From: Sulfuritalea sp. | Lineage (GTDB): Bacteria > Pseudomonadota > Gammaproteobacteria > Burkholderiales > Rhodocyclaceae | Reading direction: 5' to 3' | Length of the DNA stretch: 34,627 bases | Assembly (NCBI GenBank): GCA_023700805.1 | Contig: JAMPYF010000043.1 | Location: forward strand, 1 to 34,627 | The notes under the pieces: model-generated | Databases searched by the model: none | What the model saw: the letters and a program-made list of their open reading frames with translations, nothing else | Told to the model about the DNA's origin: nothing | Made by a program: the position numbers and the translations under genes | Shown here: piece after piece, positions 1 to 9,133 of the stretch | Layout: each line of letters opens with the position of its first letter | How positions within the stretch are numbered: position 1 is the stretch's first letter

Positions 1-211
1 CGGCACCCAGTCGCTCGACGAGTTCAAGCACGAGCACGCCGCGCAGTACCAGCGCCTGGTCGACACCGGCGAGCTGGAGAAGTATCTGGTGGATGCGCCG
101 TCGCGGCCCTTCACGATCGGCTCGAAGATTCTCGGCCTGGTCCTGATCTGCTTCGGCCTGGTCCTGTTGCTCCTGATCGCGATCGGCTTCTTCGGCGGCG
201 GCTCGGCGTAA
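1..211 (+). CDS. C-terminal end of an unidentified membrane protein (partial)
   Basis: The reading frame is open from the window edge to a TAA at 209-211, giving the last 69 residues of a protein that starts outside the window. The first half is charged and helical-looking (Glu, Lys, His, Gln rich). It is followed by one strong hydrophobic segment of about 22 residues and a short Gly-rich tail, so the protein probably ends with a transmembrane helix. I do not recognise the family. The copy of the dispersed repeat at 231-256 follows the stop directly. Confidence 0.6.
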   Translation, partial: GTQSLDEFKHEHAAQYQRLVDTGELEKYLVDAPSRPFTIGSKILGLVLICFGLVLLLLIAIGFFGGGSA

Positions 212-230
212 GGCGTGCGGGCGACCCGTG

Positions 231-256
231 AAAGTTGCCGCTGGCGGCACGGCGAC
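231..256 (+). repeat. Dispersed AGTTGGCGCTGGCG-type repeat, copy 1 (subfamily A)
   Basis: It begins AAAGTTGCCGCTGGCGGCAC and continues with GGCGAC. It lies between two convergent genes. It shares its start (AAAGTT), core and GGCGAC end with the copies at 9636 and 29871. Confidence 0.6.
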
Positions 257-286
257 TTATGCGAATTCCGATGGTGCAAGCGGCTA

Positions 287-1120
287 TCAGGCGGCAATCT
301 GCAGCCGCTGCAGGAACTCGTCGCAATCCTGCTGCACCTTCGCCGCCAGCAGGTGGTCGGCGCGGGTCCTGCCGAGGTTGATCGCCATCACCGGCTTGCC
401 GCGCTGGTGGGCATGCTCGACGAAGCGGAAGCCCGAATAGACCATCAGCGAAGAACCCACCACCAGCAGGCCGCGCGCGGCATCGATCGCGGCCATCGCG
501 GCGCTGACCCGCTGCCGCGGCACGCTGTCGCCGAAGAACACCACGTCGGGCTTGAGCATGCCGCCGCAGTCCGGGCATTCCGGGATGCGGAAATCGACAT
601 GGAGTCCTTCCGCGACGTCGGCGTCGCCATCCGGGGCGATGCTTGCCGCCGCGCCGGCGAGGCGCGGATTTGCCGCGCTCATCCAGTCCTGCACGGCCGC
701 CCGCGGCCAGGTCTGCCGGCAGGCCAGGCACAGCACCCGGGCCAGCCCGCCATGGAGTTCCAGCACCGAGCGGCTGCCCGCCTTCTGGTGCAGGCCGTCG
801 ACGTTCTGCGTGATCAGCAGGGCGATCCGCTGTCGGCTTTCCAGCTGCGCCAGGGCGCGATGGCCGCGGCCCGGCGATGCCTGACCCACCGCGGGCCAGC
901 CGAGAAAGCTGCGCGCCCAGTAGCGCCGGCGCGTGCTCTCGGAACCGAGGAAATCCTTGTGGTCGATCGGCCGGCTGCGCTTCCATAGCCCGTCATGGTC
1001 GCGATAGTCCGGTATGCCGCAGGAGGTGCTCAAGCCGGCCCCCGTCAGGACCACCACGGACCCCTGGTCGAGCAGGGCCGCTACGCGCTGGGCGTGGCTG
1101 TCGATATCGCACGCGGTCAC
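287..1120 (-). CDS. NAD-dependent protein deacylase, Sir2 (sirtuin) family
   Basis: Sirtuins remove acyl groups from protein lysines, consuming NAD and releasing nicotinamide and O-acyl-ADP-ribose. The 277-residue product has the full core: GAGLS (27-31) with GIPDYR for NAD binding, TQNVDGLH (104-111), the catalytic His in ELHGG (His123), two zinc-binding Cys pairs (Cys131/Cys134 and Cys182/Cys185), and the late GSSLMVYSG nucleotide loop. The long insert between the Cys pairs and the PDVVFFGD motif resemble SIRT4-like (class II) bacterial sirtuins; this subtype is an inference. The start is a GTG with only a weak Shine-Dalgarno. The CopD-like gene ends 19 bp upstream on the same strand, so the two are probably cotranscribed. 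Targets are unknown, though acyl-CoA enzymes are a natural guess in this genome. Confidence 0.93.
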   Translation of the reverse strand: MTACDIDSHAQRVAALLDQGSVVVLTGAGLSTSCGIPDYRDHDGLWKRSRPIDHKDFLGSESTRRRYWARSFLGWPAVGQASPGRGHRALAQLESRQRIALLITQNVDGLHQKAGSRSVLELHGGLARVLCLACRQTWPRAAVQDWMSAANPRLAGAAASIAPDGDADVAEGLHVDFRIPECPDCGGMLKPDVVFFGDSVPRQRVSAAMAAIDAARGLLVVGSSLMVYSGFRFVEHAHQRGKPVMAINLGRTRADHLLAAKVQQDCDEFLQRLQIAA

Positions 1121-1139
1121 GGCTGAAGCTCGAACCCAG

Positions 1140-1580
1140 CTAGCCTGTCACGGCAACGGCGATCGTGACCACGCCGAGGACCAGGTTGGTCAGCACCAGC
1201 TTGCGGATCGCATCCATCGCCGCGCCGCCTGCCGGCCAGGTCTGGGCCGCCACCGCCGCCGTGAGGCGCGGGTAGTAACGCAGGACGATCAGCAGGTAGA
1301 TCAGCATCATGACGCTGCCGATGCCCGCCATGGCATGCCAGCGCCACGGCGTGGCCGCACCGCCGATATCGCCGAAGCGCAGCAGGCCGCTGACCAGGAT
1401 GGCGACGATGGCGACGCCGGCCGCGACGAAAAAGCGCCCGAGCACGGCAGCCAGCAAAGGCAGGCGCTGCGGCGGCGGCAATTGCGCCGCGGCGACCGGG
1501 CGCAGGCAGACGTGGGCGAAGAACATGCCGCCCATCCAGACGATGACTCCCAGCAGATGGATCAGGACCGCGATGCGCAT
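1140..1580 (-). CDS. CopD-like four-helix integral membrane protein
   Basis: This 146-residue protein has four hydrophobic segments (about residues 4-24, 43-65, 83-103 and 127-145) with a His near the start of helix 1 and a WRWHAM segment before helix 3. These are features of the CopD/DUF2269-like family of copper-resistance or haem-type membrane proteins. Its biochemical role is not settled; copper handling is a family label and not shown by the sequence. The ATG at 1580 has no good Shine-Dalgarno. The sirtuin gene follows after 19 bp, suggesting a two-gene unit divergent from the serine hydrolase at 1692. Confidence 0.7.
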   Translation of the reverse strand: MRIAVLIHLLGVIVWMGGMFFAHVCLRPVAAAQLPPPQRLPLLAAVLGRFFVAAGVAIVAILVSGLLRFGDIGGAATPWRWHAMAGIGSVMMLIYLLIVLRYYPRLTAAVAAQTWPAGGAAMDAIRKLVLTNLVLGVVTIAVAVTG

Positions 1581-1691
1581 GGTGGCAGGACCGGAAATTC
1601 GATGCCGCCATTGTAAGCACCCAGGTCGCCGTGGACCGCGCCGGCAAAATGGGGGATGCTAGGCTTGGGGGCTGCGAATCCGGGAGCCAGC

Positions 1692-2810
1692 ATGAGCAAC
1701 AGCATCGATCGCCTGCTTGCCTATCAAATCGAGGCGCGCCACACGCCCGGCGCCGTGGTCCATGTCGAACGCGCCGGCAAGGTTCTGGCGCACTGCGCCG
1801 CCGGCCGGCTGCGGCCGGAAAGCGAGGAGCCGATGCACGACGGCGCGCTGTTCCGCCTGGCCTCGCTGAGCAAATCCATCGTCAGCGTCGCCGCGCTGAT
1901 GCAGGTCGACGAAGGATTGCTCGAACTCGACGCGCCGGTCGGCACCTACCTGCCCGAGCTGGACCGGCTGCGCATGCAGTCGGGAGCGCGGCCGCAGCGC
2001 GCGCCGACGCTGCGCGACCTGATGCGGCACACCTCGGGCCTCGCCTACGCCTCGGAAATCCTCGACGCCGAGCTGCGCGCTGCGGCAGCGCAGGCCGATT
2101 TCGCCGGGCAGATGCCCTACGTCGATGCCCAGGCCTTCCTCAACGCCCTCGCCGCGGCACCGCTCGCGGCGCAACCGGGCACGGCATTTCGCTACGGCTA
2201 TTCCACCGACGTGCTCGGCATGATCGTGGCGAAGCTCGATGGGCTGCCGCTCGGCGCATCGCTCAAGACGCGAATTTTCGAACGCCTGGGCATGCACGAC
2301 AGCGGCTTCGAAGTGCCGCCGGCCGCGCAGGCAAGGCTGGCCGCAGCCTATGCCGAGGATGCGGCCTGGCAGGCGCGCGTGGCCGGCTATGGCCTGCGCC
2401 GGCCGGACCGGCCCTGGATGGAAAGCGGCGGCGGCGGACTGGTGGCGACGCTGGGCGACTACGCCTGCTTTGCGCGCATGCTGGCCAACAGCGGCAGCCA
2501 TGCCGGCGAAAGACTGCTGTCGCCGGACCTGTTCCGCGAAATGTGCCGCAACCAGCTTGCCGACGGCGTCGAAGGCCCCGTCGGCTTTACCGGCCCCGGC
2601 TTCGGTTTTGGGCTCGCCCTGGCGGTCAGGCTCGACTGGGGCCCCGCGGCCATGCCCTGCGCGGCGGGCGAGATGGCCTGGTCCGGGATCAGCGGCACGG
2701 CCCTGTTCGTGCATCCGGCCGAGCGCTGGTTTGCCCTCTGCTTCACCAGCAACATGACGAGCCGCATGATGGCGCGCATGGAATTCCGCCGCGCGGCGGG
2801 GCTGTTATAG
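1692..2810 (+). CDS. Serine hydrolase of the beta-lactamase / penicillin-binding-protein-like fold
   Basis: The 372-residue product belongs to the class C beta-lactamase-like esterase/peptidase group. The SxxK nucleophile motif is Ser58-Leu-Ser-Lys61, and the second catalytic motif is Tyr170-Ser-Thr. A GGGG stretch about 80 residues later and an HTSG segment are typical of the family. No signal peptide is visible, which favours a cytoplasmic esterase (EstB-like) over a cell-wall enzyme or true beta-lactamase. I chose the ATG at 1692, preceded by GGGAGCC, over an in-frame alternative start at 1656. The stop is 10 bp from the converging metK stop, and no terminator is obvious between them. Substrate unknown. 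Confidence 0.85.
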   Translation: MSNSIDRLLAYQIEARHTPGAVVHVERAGKVLAHCAAGRLRPESEEPMHDGALFRLASLSKSIVSVAALMQVDEGLLELDAPVGTYLPELDRLRMQSGARPQRAPTLRDLMRHTSGLAYASEILDAELRAAAAQADFAGQMPYVDAQAFLNALAAAPLAAQPGTAFRYGYSTDVLGMIVAKLDGLPLGASLKTRIFERLGMHDSGFEVPPAAQARLAAAYAEDAAWQARVAGYGLRRPDRPWMESGGGGLVATLGDYACFARMLANSGSHAGERLLSPDLFREMCRNQLADGVEGPVGFTGPGFGFGLALAVRLDWGPAAMPCAAGEMAWSGISGTALFVHPAERWFALCFTSNMTSRMMARMEFRRAAGLL

Positions 2811-2820
2811 CGGGCTGGCT

Positions 2821-3999
<1,179 letters not shown>

Positions 4000-4002
4000 G
4001 GC

Positions 4003-5133
4003 TCAGTCGAACAGAATCACTTGACGCACCGCCTCGCCGGCGGCCAGGCGGTCGAAGCCCTCGTTGATCTGGTCGAGCTTCAGGCGATGCGTGATCAGCT
4101 TGTCCACCGGCAGGCGGCCGGCCTGGAACAGGGCGATGTAATGCGGAATGTCGCGCGCCGGGACGGCCGAGCCGAGGTAGCTGCCTTTCAGCGTGCGTTC
4201 CTCGGCGACCAGATTGACCGCCGGCACGTTGAAGGTGTGCGAGGGCGGCGGCAGGCTGCAGGTCACCGTGGTGCCGCCGCGTCGCGTGATCCTGTAGGCG
4301 GCATCGAGTGCCTGCACCGAACTCGCGGCTTCGATCGCGATATCGACGCCGCCCCCGGTCGCGGCCTTGACCTGGGCCACGAGGTCGGGATCGTCGGCGC
4401 GGAAGGCCTGCGTCGCGCCCAGCGCCAGCGCGGTTTCAAGCTTGGCCGGCAGGCTGTCGATGGCGATCACTTGCCGCGCGCCGGCCGCCAGGGCGCCCAG
4501 CACGGCCGAGAGGCCGACGCCGCCCAGGCCCACCACGGCGACGGTCTGGCCCAGCTTCACCTGCGCCGAATTGATCGCGGCGCCGACGCCGGTCAGCACC
4601 GCGCAGCCGAACACGGCGGCGACGTCCTGCGGCAGATCGGGGCTGACCTTGACCAGCGAGCCGCGGTTGCACACCGCGTACTCGGCGAAGCAGGAAACGC
4701 CGACCTGATGGTTGAGCGGCGTGCCGTCGGCGCGCGCGAGATGCCGATGGCCGCCGACCATGGTGCCGGCGGTGTTGGCCGCGGCGCCGGGTTCGCACAG
4801 CGCGGGGCGGCCTTCGAGGCAGGGCAGGCAATGGCCGCAACTGGGCACGAAGACCAGGGCCACGGCATCGCCGCGCCTGAGATCGGTGACGCCGGGGCCG
4901 CATTCCTCGACCACGCCGGCGGCCTCGTGGCCGAGCGCCATGGGCATGGGCCGCGGGCGGTCGCCATTAATGATGGACAGGTCGGAATGGCACAGGCCGG
5001 CGGCGGTGATCTTGACCAGGACTTCGTTGACGCCGGGGCCGGCGAGATTCACGGTTTCGATCGAAATCGGCCGGGTTTGCGCATAGGGGCGCGGTTGTTC
5101 CATCTGACTGAGCACGGCGGCGCGGATTTGCAT
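4003..5133 (-). CDS. Zinc-dependent alcohol dehydrogenase, medium-chain (class III-like)
   Basis: It oxidises alcohols or hydroxy compounds with NAD(P). The 376-residue protein shows the catalytic-zinc ligands in GLCHSD and GHEAAGVVEE, the four-Cys structural zinc lobe (Cys-x2-Cys-x2-Cys-x7-Cys, from about residue 98), and the Rossmann motif GLGGVGLSA followed by an acidic Asp (VIAIDS) that favours NAD over NADP. The overall layout resembles class III / S-(hydroxymethyl)glutathione-type or aryl-alcohol dehydrogenases; substrate cannot be assigned. It is the first gene of a probable two-gene unit with metK. It is divergent from the NlpC gene across only 59 bp, where both promoters must overlap. 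The Shine-Dalgarno is weak. Confidence 0.9.
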   Translation of the reverse strand: MQIRAAVLSQMEQPRPYAQTRPISIETVNLAGPGVNEVLVKITAAGLCHSDLSIINGDRPRPMPMALGHEAAGVVEECGPGVTDLRRGDAVALVFVPSCGHCLPCLEGRPALCEPGAAANTAGTMVGGHRHLARADGTPLNHQVGVSCFAEYAVCNRGSLVKVSPDLPQDVAAVFGCAVLTGVGAAINSAQVKLGQTVAVVGLGGVGLSAVLGALAAGARQVIAIDSLPAKLETALALGATQAFRADDPDLVAQVKAATGGGVDIAIEAASSVQALDAAYRITRRGGTTVTCSLPPPSHTFNVPAVNLVAEERTLKGSYLGSAVPARDIPHYIALFQAGRLPVDKLITHRLKLDQINEGFDRLAAGEAVRQVILFD

Positions 5134-5192
5134 GAGGTTTTCTGCCTTGATCGGGTTAATTCGCTGCAGTGTAGCGGATTAGATTTGTTGCC

Positions 5193-5714
5193 ATGTCAGC
5201 TTCCCGCCATTCGCTCGCCGCCCTGCTCGCCAGCTCGACCCTGGTGCTCCATGCCTGCGGCGTCCTGCCGCCCGCCGGCCGGACGCCGGCGGCGACAAGA
5301 GTTGATGCTGGCGCCACGGCGGCGCCCAGCATCAACGACAAGGCCTATGACGTGGTGCTGTTCGCGCTGGGCCTGATCGAAACCGGCTACCGCTTCGGCG
5401 GCAAGAACCCTGAAGCCGGGCTCGATTGCAGCGGCATGGTCAGCTATGTATTCCGCAAATCGGCCGACATGCAACTCGCCGGCTCCGCGGCCGACCTGGC
5501 GCGCCAGGGCAAGCCCGTCGCGGCGACGCAGCTGCGCCCCGGCGACCTGGTGTTCTTCAACACGCGCAACAAGCCCTATTCGCACGTCGGCATCTACATC
5601 GGCGACGACCGCTTCGTCCATGCCCCCAACAGCCGCGGCAAGGTGCGCACCGAAAGCCTGAAGCAGGGCTGGTTCGCGGCGCGCTTCGAAGAAGGCCGCA
5701 GTTACTTCGACTGA
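5193..5714 (+). CDS. NlpC/P60 (C40) family peptidase, probable lipoprotein
   Basis: NlpC/P60 enzymes hydrolyse the D-gamma-glutamyl-diaminopimelate bond in peptidoglycan peptides. The 173-residue protein has an N-terminal hydrophobic signal ending in VLHAC, so Cys22 is a possible lipid-attachment site (His at -2 is unusual). A short linker follows, then the C40 domain from about residue 48 with Cys79 (LDCSGMV), His131 (YSHVGIYIG) and His143 (VHAP) as the triad. Residues 36-43 (RVDAGATA), in the linker between signal and domain, are encoded by a copy of the dispersed repeat at 5294-5321. The insertion falls where extra residues would do least harm. Length otherwise matches small Spr/NlpC-type lipoproteins. 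Confidence 0.9.
   Translation: MSASRHSLAALLASSTLVLHACGVLPPAGRTPAATRVDAGATAAPSINDKAYDVVLFALGLIETGYRFGGKNPEAGLDCSGMVSYVFRKSADMQLAGSAADLARQGKPVAATQLRPGDLVFFNTRNKPYSHVGIYIGDDRFVHAPNSRGKVRTESLKQGWFAARFEEGRSYFD
5294..5321 (+). repeat. Dispersed repeat, copy 2 (subfamily B), inside the NlpC/P60 gene
   Basis: It reads GACAAGAGTTGATGCTGGCG followed by CCACGGCG. It is in frame with the host gene and encodes TRVDAGATA in the linker after the signal peptide. Confidence 0.6.
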
Positions 5715-5734
5715 ACCCGTGGCTCCCATCGTCA

Positions 5735-5786
5735 CTACCGGAAATCAGGTAGCAAAAATACGGCATTGCCGGTATTCCATCGGAAT
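5735..5786. promoter_or_regulatory. Three consecutive short inverted repeats downstream of the NlpC gene
   Basis: CTACC/GGTAG with an 8-nt spacer (5735-5752), CGGC/GCCG with a 3-nt spacer (5761-5771) and ATTCC/GGAAT with a 3-nt spacer (5774-5786) lie in tandem. The first is followed by CAAAAA. They could be operators for the nitroreductase promoter or structured RNA. No family is recognised. Confidence 0.3.
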
Positions 5787-5889
5787 GGCGCCGGGGGTAT
5801 CTTTTGCATCGACTGCACGGTGGTGTCTGTTCAAATCCGCCGCAGGCGGCCCGCTACTCCATCCTCGCGCAATGCGGGGCTTTCAAACT

Positions 5890-5920
5890 CCGGCCGGAGC
5901 AATCCAGCCGGGTTTTTTTT
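5890..5920 (+). terminator. Intrinsic terminator-like hairpin with an eight-T tract, ahead of the nitroreductase
   Basis: Stem CCGGC (5890-5894) pairs with GCCGG (5907-5911) over a 12-nt loop, followed by G and eight T residues (5913-5920). A perfect palindrome CTCCGGCCGGAG (5888-5899) overlaps the left arm and would compete with this stem. A second pairing, CCGGG with CCCGG (5908-5926), spans the T tract. It lies 176 bp after the NlpC stop and 58 bp before the nitroreductase ATG. It may therefore end the NlpC transcript or act as an attenuator in the nitroreductase leader. Confidence 0.45.
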
Positions 5921-5978
5921 GCCCGGACAAAGGCTGCCCCGGCGGCAGGCCGGCAGCGAAATCGAGCGGAGGCAGGCG

Positions 5979-6629
5979 ATGAATACCTTGACCAAGCTGG
6001 CACTGGGCATGATGGGCGCGCTGCGACCGAAGCCCGTCACGGGGAGCACGGCGGCCTCGATCGCGCTGCCGCCGCCCGTCAAGCATGGCGGTCTGGCCTT
6101 GATGGAGGCGCTGGCACAGCGCCGCTCTGCGCGCGAATTTGCGCCCGAGGCCTTGCCGCTACCCCTGCTGTCGGACCTGCTCTGGGCAGCCTATGGCGTA
6201 AACCGCGCAGAGGGCGGACGTACCGCCCCCTCGGCGCTGAACGCCCAGGAGATCGATGTGTTCGTCGCCCTGCCGGCGGGCGCCTATCGCTACGACGCCG
6301 CGGCACATCGTCTCGACCTCGTGGCGGCCGGCGATTTGCGCAGCATCACGGGCTACCAGGACTTCGTCGATGAAGCTCCGCTCGACCTCGTGTATGTGGC
6401 CGACCATCGCCGCATGGCCCTGGTGCCGGTGGCGCAGCGCGAGTCCTTTGCCTCGGCGGCGGCCGGCGCGATCGCCCAGAACGTGTACCTGTTCGCCGCC
6501 AGCCGGGGCCTGGCCACGGTTATCCGCGCCTGGATCGACCGCGCGGCGATCGCCGACGCGCTCGGCCTGGCTCACGACCAGCAGGTCCTGCTGTCGCAGA
6601 CCGTCGGCCATCCGAAGCCCGCGGCCTAG
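5979..6629 (+). CDS. SagB/ThcOx-type nitroreductase-family flavoprotein
   Basis: The 216-residue product belongs to the FMN-dependent nitroreductase fold. It shows the RRSAREF signature (about residues 47-53) for FMN phosphate binding, a central Trp-Ala-Ala-Tyr-Gly-Val-Asn segment, and the C-terminal AGAIAQNVYLFAASRGLATV helix of SagB/ThcOx-like oxidoreductases. No azole peptide or YcaO gene is nearby, so a peptide-modifying role is not supported; stand-alone members usually have unknown substrates. I chose the ATG at 5979 because a CGGAGGCAG ribosome-binding site precedes it; longer in-frame starts would run through the terminator-like hairpin. The N-terminal 20 residues are mildly hydrophobic but not a convincing signal. 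Confidence 0.85.
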   Translation: MNTLTKLALGMMGALRPKPVTGSTAASIALPPPVKHGGLALMEALAQRRSAREFAPEALPLPLLSDLLWAAYGVNRAEGGRTAPSALNAQEIDVFVALPAGAYRYDAAAHRLDLVAAGDLRSITGYQDFVDEAPLDLVYVADHRRMALVPVAQRESFASAAAGAIAQNVYLFAASRGLATVIRAWIDRAAIADALGLAHDQQVLLSQTVGHPKPAA

Positions 6630-6747
6630 ATTCGGCGTCATGACAACGGCCTGCTTGCCGCCCAGCCACAATGCCGCTTCTGCCCGGTTTCCGCACAGCC
6701 CGGCAGGGAAATCGTAAAATGCGACGCAGTAGCTTTTGCCGACCCCG

Positions 6748-8523
6748 ATGAATACTCCCACACCCGGTTTGCCTGCCATCGATCTGAACCTGCCCGCGCG
6801 CAAAAATGCGGAGCGAAAGGCCCAGCGCCCACTGCCGATGCCGACGCCCGGGGATCAGCATGCGATCTTCCAGGCAATCCTCGACCATGCCCCGTTGGTC
6901 ATCTGGATGGTAGACGCGCAGGGGCGCATGCGCTTCGTCAGCCGCAGCCTGTGCGATGCCCTGGGCATTGCCGAAAGCCGGTTTCTTGCCGCCGCCCGGT
7001 ACACCGACCTGCTGCCGACGGCGGTTGCCGCGGCCTGCCGGCAGGCGGACCTGGAATGCCTGGCCCAGGCAGCGCCGCACCTCACGCAGACCTGGCTGAA
7101 CTTCGTCGACGGCCACGCCCACCTGCTGAATATCACCCGGCTCTGCCTGCGCGAGCGGGACGGCGGCGTGCGCGGGATTGTCGGCCTGGCGACGGACGTC
7201 ACCGAACGCATCGAGCACGAAAGGCAACTCGAACATATCGCGCACTACGACGCCCTGACCGGCATGCCCAACCGCGCGCTGCTGGCCGACCGCCTGTCGC
7301 AGGCGCTGGCCCGCGCCAAGCGCGACCGCGGCCTGCTCGCGGTATGCCATCTCGACCTGGACGGCTTCAAGGCGGTGATCGACGGCTGCGGCCACGCGGT
7401 CGGCGACCGGGTGCTGGTCGAGGTCACGCGGCGCATCAAGGAAACCGTGCGCGCGGACGACACGGTGGCCCGCCTCGGCGGCGACGAATTCGTCGTGCTG
7501 CTGGTCGGGCTGGAAGCCACCGAGGAATGCGTGGGCAGCCTGCAGCGCATGCTGGAAAGCATCCAGCAGCCGATCGAGATCGACGGCACGGCGCTCAAGC
7601 TCAGCGCGAGCATCGGCGTGGCGCTCTATCCCGCGGACGAGCAGGATGCGGAGACCCTGCTGCGCCATGCCCACCAGGCCATGTGCCTGGCCAAGCAGTC
7701 GGGCAGGAACCGCTACCACCTGTTCGATGCGGCAAGCGACCTGCGCGCGCGCTCCCATCACCAACTGTTGCAGCAGATCAGGCACGGCCTGGGGCATGGC
7801 GAATTCGAGCTTCACTACCAGCCCAAGCTGGAACTGCGGACTCGCCGCCTGGTGGGAGCCGAGGCGCTGATACGCTGGAACCACCCGCAGCGCGGACAAC
7901 TGCTGCCGGCGGAGTTCATGCGCACGGTGGAAAACACCGAGCTCGAAATCGAACTGGGCGACTGGGTGGTCGCCACGGCTGTCGAGCAGTTGCAGCAGTG
8001 GCAGCAGGCCGGCTTCGAGATCCAGTTGAGCATCAACATATCGGCCTATCACCTGCAGTCGCCGGGCTTCGTCGACAAGCTGGGCGCCTGCGCAAGCCGC
8101 GGCGGAGCCTGCCTGCAGCGCCTGCAGATCGAGGTGCTGGAAACCGCGGCGCTGGAAGACATCGCCGGCATAGGCGCGCTGATCAAGGCCTGCCGGCAGT
8201 TCGGCGTGGGTTTCGCGCTGGACGACTTCGGCACCGGCTACACGTCGATCACCTACCTGAGCAAGCTCGACGTGGATACCCTGAAGATCGACCAGTCCTT
8301 TGTGCGCGACATGCAGCAAAGCAAGGCCGACCACGCCATCGTGCAGGGCATCATCGCGCTGGCGCGGGCCTTCGAGATGCACATCGTGGCCGAAGGCGTG
8401 GAAACCGAGACCCACTATCAGGCATTGCTGCAAATGGGCTGCGAGGTCGGCCAGGGCAACGGCATCGCGCCGCCGATGCCGGCGGCCGACCTGGTAGCCT
8501 GGCGCGGGCACCGGCCTGCCTGA
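6748..8523 (+). CDS. PAS-GGDEF-EAL cyclic-di-GMP signalling protein
   Basis: A 591-residue soluble protein with a PAS sensor (about residues 36-155, ending in the usual DVTER), a GGDEF domain (162-330) and an EAL domain (340-585). GGDEF (244-248) and the metal Asp of LDLD are intact, but the usual guanine-binding Asn of FKxIND is Ile (FKAVID), which may weaken cyclase activity. The EAL domain keeps the catalytic set: Glu372 of EAL, Asn of SINIS, ET of VLET, DDFGTG, LKID and EGVET. It should therefore hydrolyse c-di-GMP to pGpG. I chose ATG 6748 over a TTG 12 bp upstream. The bacteriohemerythrin gene starts 47 bp after the stop, suggesting cotranscription and a shared oxygen-related signal (inference). 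Confidence 0.93.
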   Translation: MNTPTPGLPAIDLNLPARKNAERKAQRPLPMPTPGDQHAIFQAILDHAPLVIWMVDAQGRMRFVSRSLCDALGIAESRFLAAARYTDLLPTAVAAACRQADLECLAQAAPHLTQTWLNFVDGHAHLLNITRLCLRERDGGVRGIVGLATDVTERIEHERQLEHIAHYDALTGMPNRALLADRLSQALARAKRDRGLLAVCHLDLDGFKAVIDGCGHAVGDRVLVEVTRRIKETVRADDTVARLGGDEFVVLLVGLEATEECVGSLQRMLESIQQPIEIDGTALKLSASIGVALYPADEQDAETLLRHAHQAMCLAKQSGRNRYHLFDAASDLRARSHHQLLQQIRHGLGHGEFELHYQPKLELRTRRLVGAEALIRWNHPQRGQLLPAEFMRTVENTELEIELGDWVVATAVEQLQQWQQAGFEIQLSINISAYHLQSPGFVDKLGACASRGGACLQRLQIEVLETAALEDIAGIGALIKACRQFGVGFALDDFGTGYTSITYLSKLDVDTLKIDQSFVRDMQQSKADHAIVQGIIALARAFEMHIVAEGVETETHYQALLQMGCEVGQGNGIAPPMPAADLVAWRGHRPA

Positions 8524-8570
8524 CTCGCCGCGACCGGCGTCACTGACAAGCAATAACAAGGGAGGGCGGC

Positions 8571-9050
8571 ATGGGGCAATTGGTGAGCTGGACCCCGGAC
8601 CTGAGCGTGGGCATCGAGGCCATCGACGACCAGCACAAACGCATCGTCGACTACATCAACCAGTTGCACGACGCGGGCTTGCGCAAGGACAGAAAAGCGA
8701 TCGGTAGCGTGCTCGCCGAACTGATGGAATACACGGTGTCGCACTTCAGCTTCGAGGAGGCGCTGATGGACCAGGCTCGCTATCGCTACGCGGCGCCGCA
8801 CAAGAAGGTGCATGAACTTTTCACGCGGCGCATCGCCGAGTACCGGCACCGCTTCCAGCTCGGCGAAGACGTCGCCGTCGAAATGCAGGGCACCCTGATC
8901 AAGTGGCTGATGAACCACATCAAGCGCGAGGACATGAACTACGGCGAGGCGGTGCGCGCCAGCCTCGGCGAAGGCGGGCCCAAGCCGAAGGAAGAAGCGG
9001 AAACGGTTCCCGCGGGTGACGCCGTGCGCAGATTCTTCCGCCGCACGTAG
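8571..9050 (+). CDS. Bacteriohemerythrin (non-haem di-iron O2-binding protein)
   Basis: Hemerythrins bind O2 reversibly at a di-iron centre. All seven ligands are present in this 159-residue protein: His22, His58, Glu62, His77, His81, His116 and Asp121, in the order expected for the four-helix bundle. The last 30 residues are a charged, Pro/Glu/Lys-rich tail not needed for the fold. A strong ribosome-binding site (GGGAGGGCGGC) precedes the ATG. It follows the c-di-GMP gene closely and may store or deliver O2 or serve as a partner sensor to it. Bacterial hemerythrin domains controlling c-di-GMP enzymes are known, but here they are separate proteins. Confidence 0.95.
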   Translation: MGQLVSWTPDLSVGIEAIDDQHKRIVDYINQLHDAGLRKDRKAIGSVLAELMEYTVSHFSFEEALMDQARYRYAAPHKKVHELFTRRIAEYRHRFQLGEDVAVEMQGTLIKWLMNHIKREDMNYGEAVRASLGEGGPKPKEEAETVPAGDAVRRFFRRT

Positions 9051-9133
9051 GCGCGCAACACTCTCCCCCCCTTCAAGGCGGGAGTCGGAGGAGGGATGGA
9101 ACTACAGCGACGGCACACCCGCCCGCAATGCCT

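Noticed and set aside
1330..1356. CAGCGCCACGGCG inside the CopD-like gene as another dispersed-repeat copy
   Set aside because: It matches only the right third of the repeat and is explained by the coding sequence for WRWHAM; chance similarity is likely.
5820..5860. Possible tRNA T-arm (TTCAAATC) in the nitroreductase leader
   Set aside because: The flanking bases do not form the T stem and no acceptor or anticodon arm can be drawn.
5979..6629. Nitroreductase as part of a SagB-type peptide-modification cluster
   Set aside because: No precursor peptide, YcaO, leader-binding protein or exporter is found nearby.
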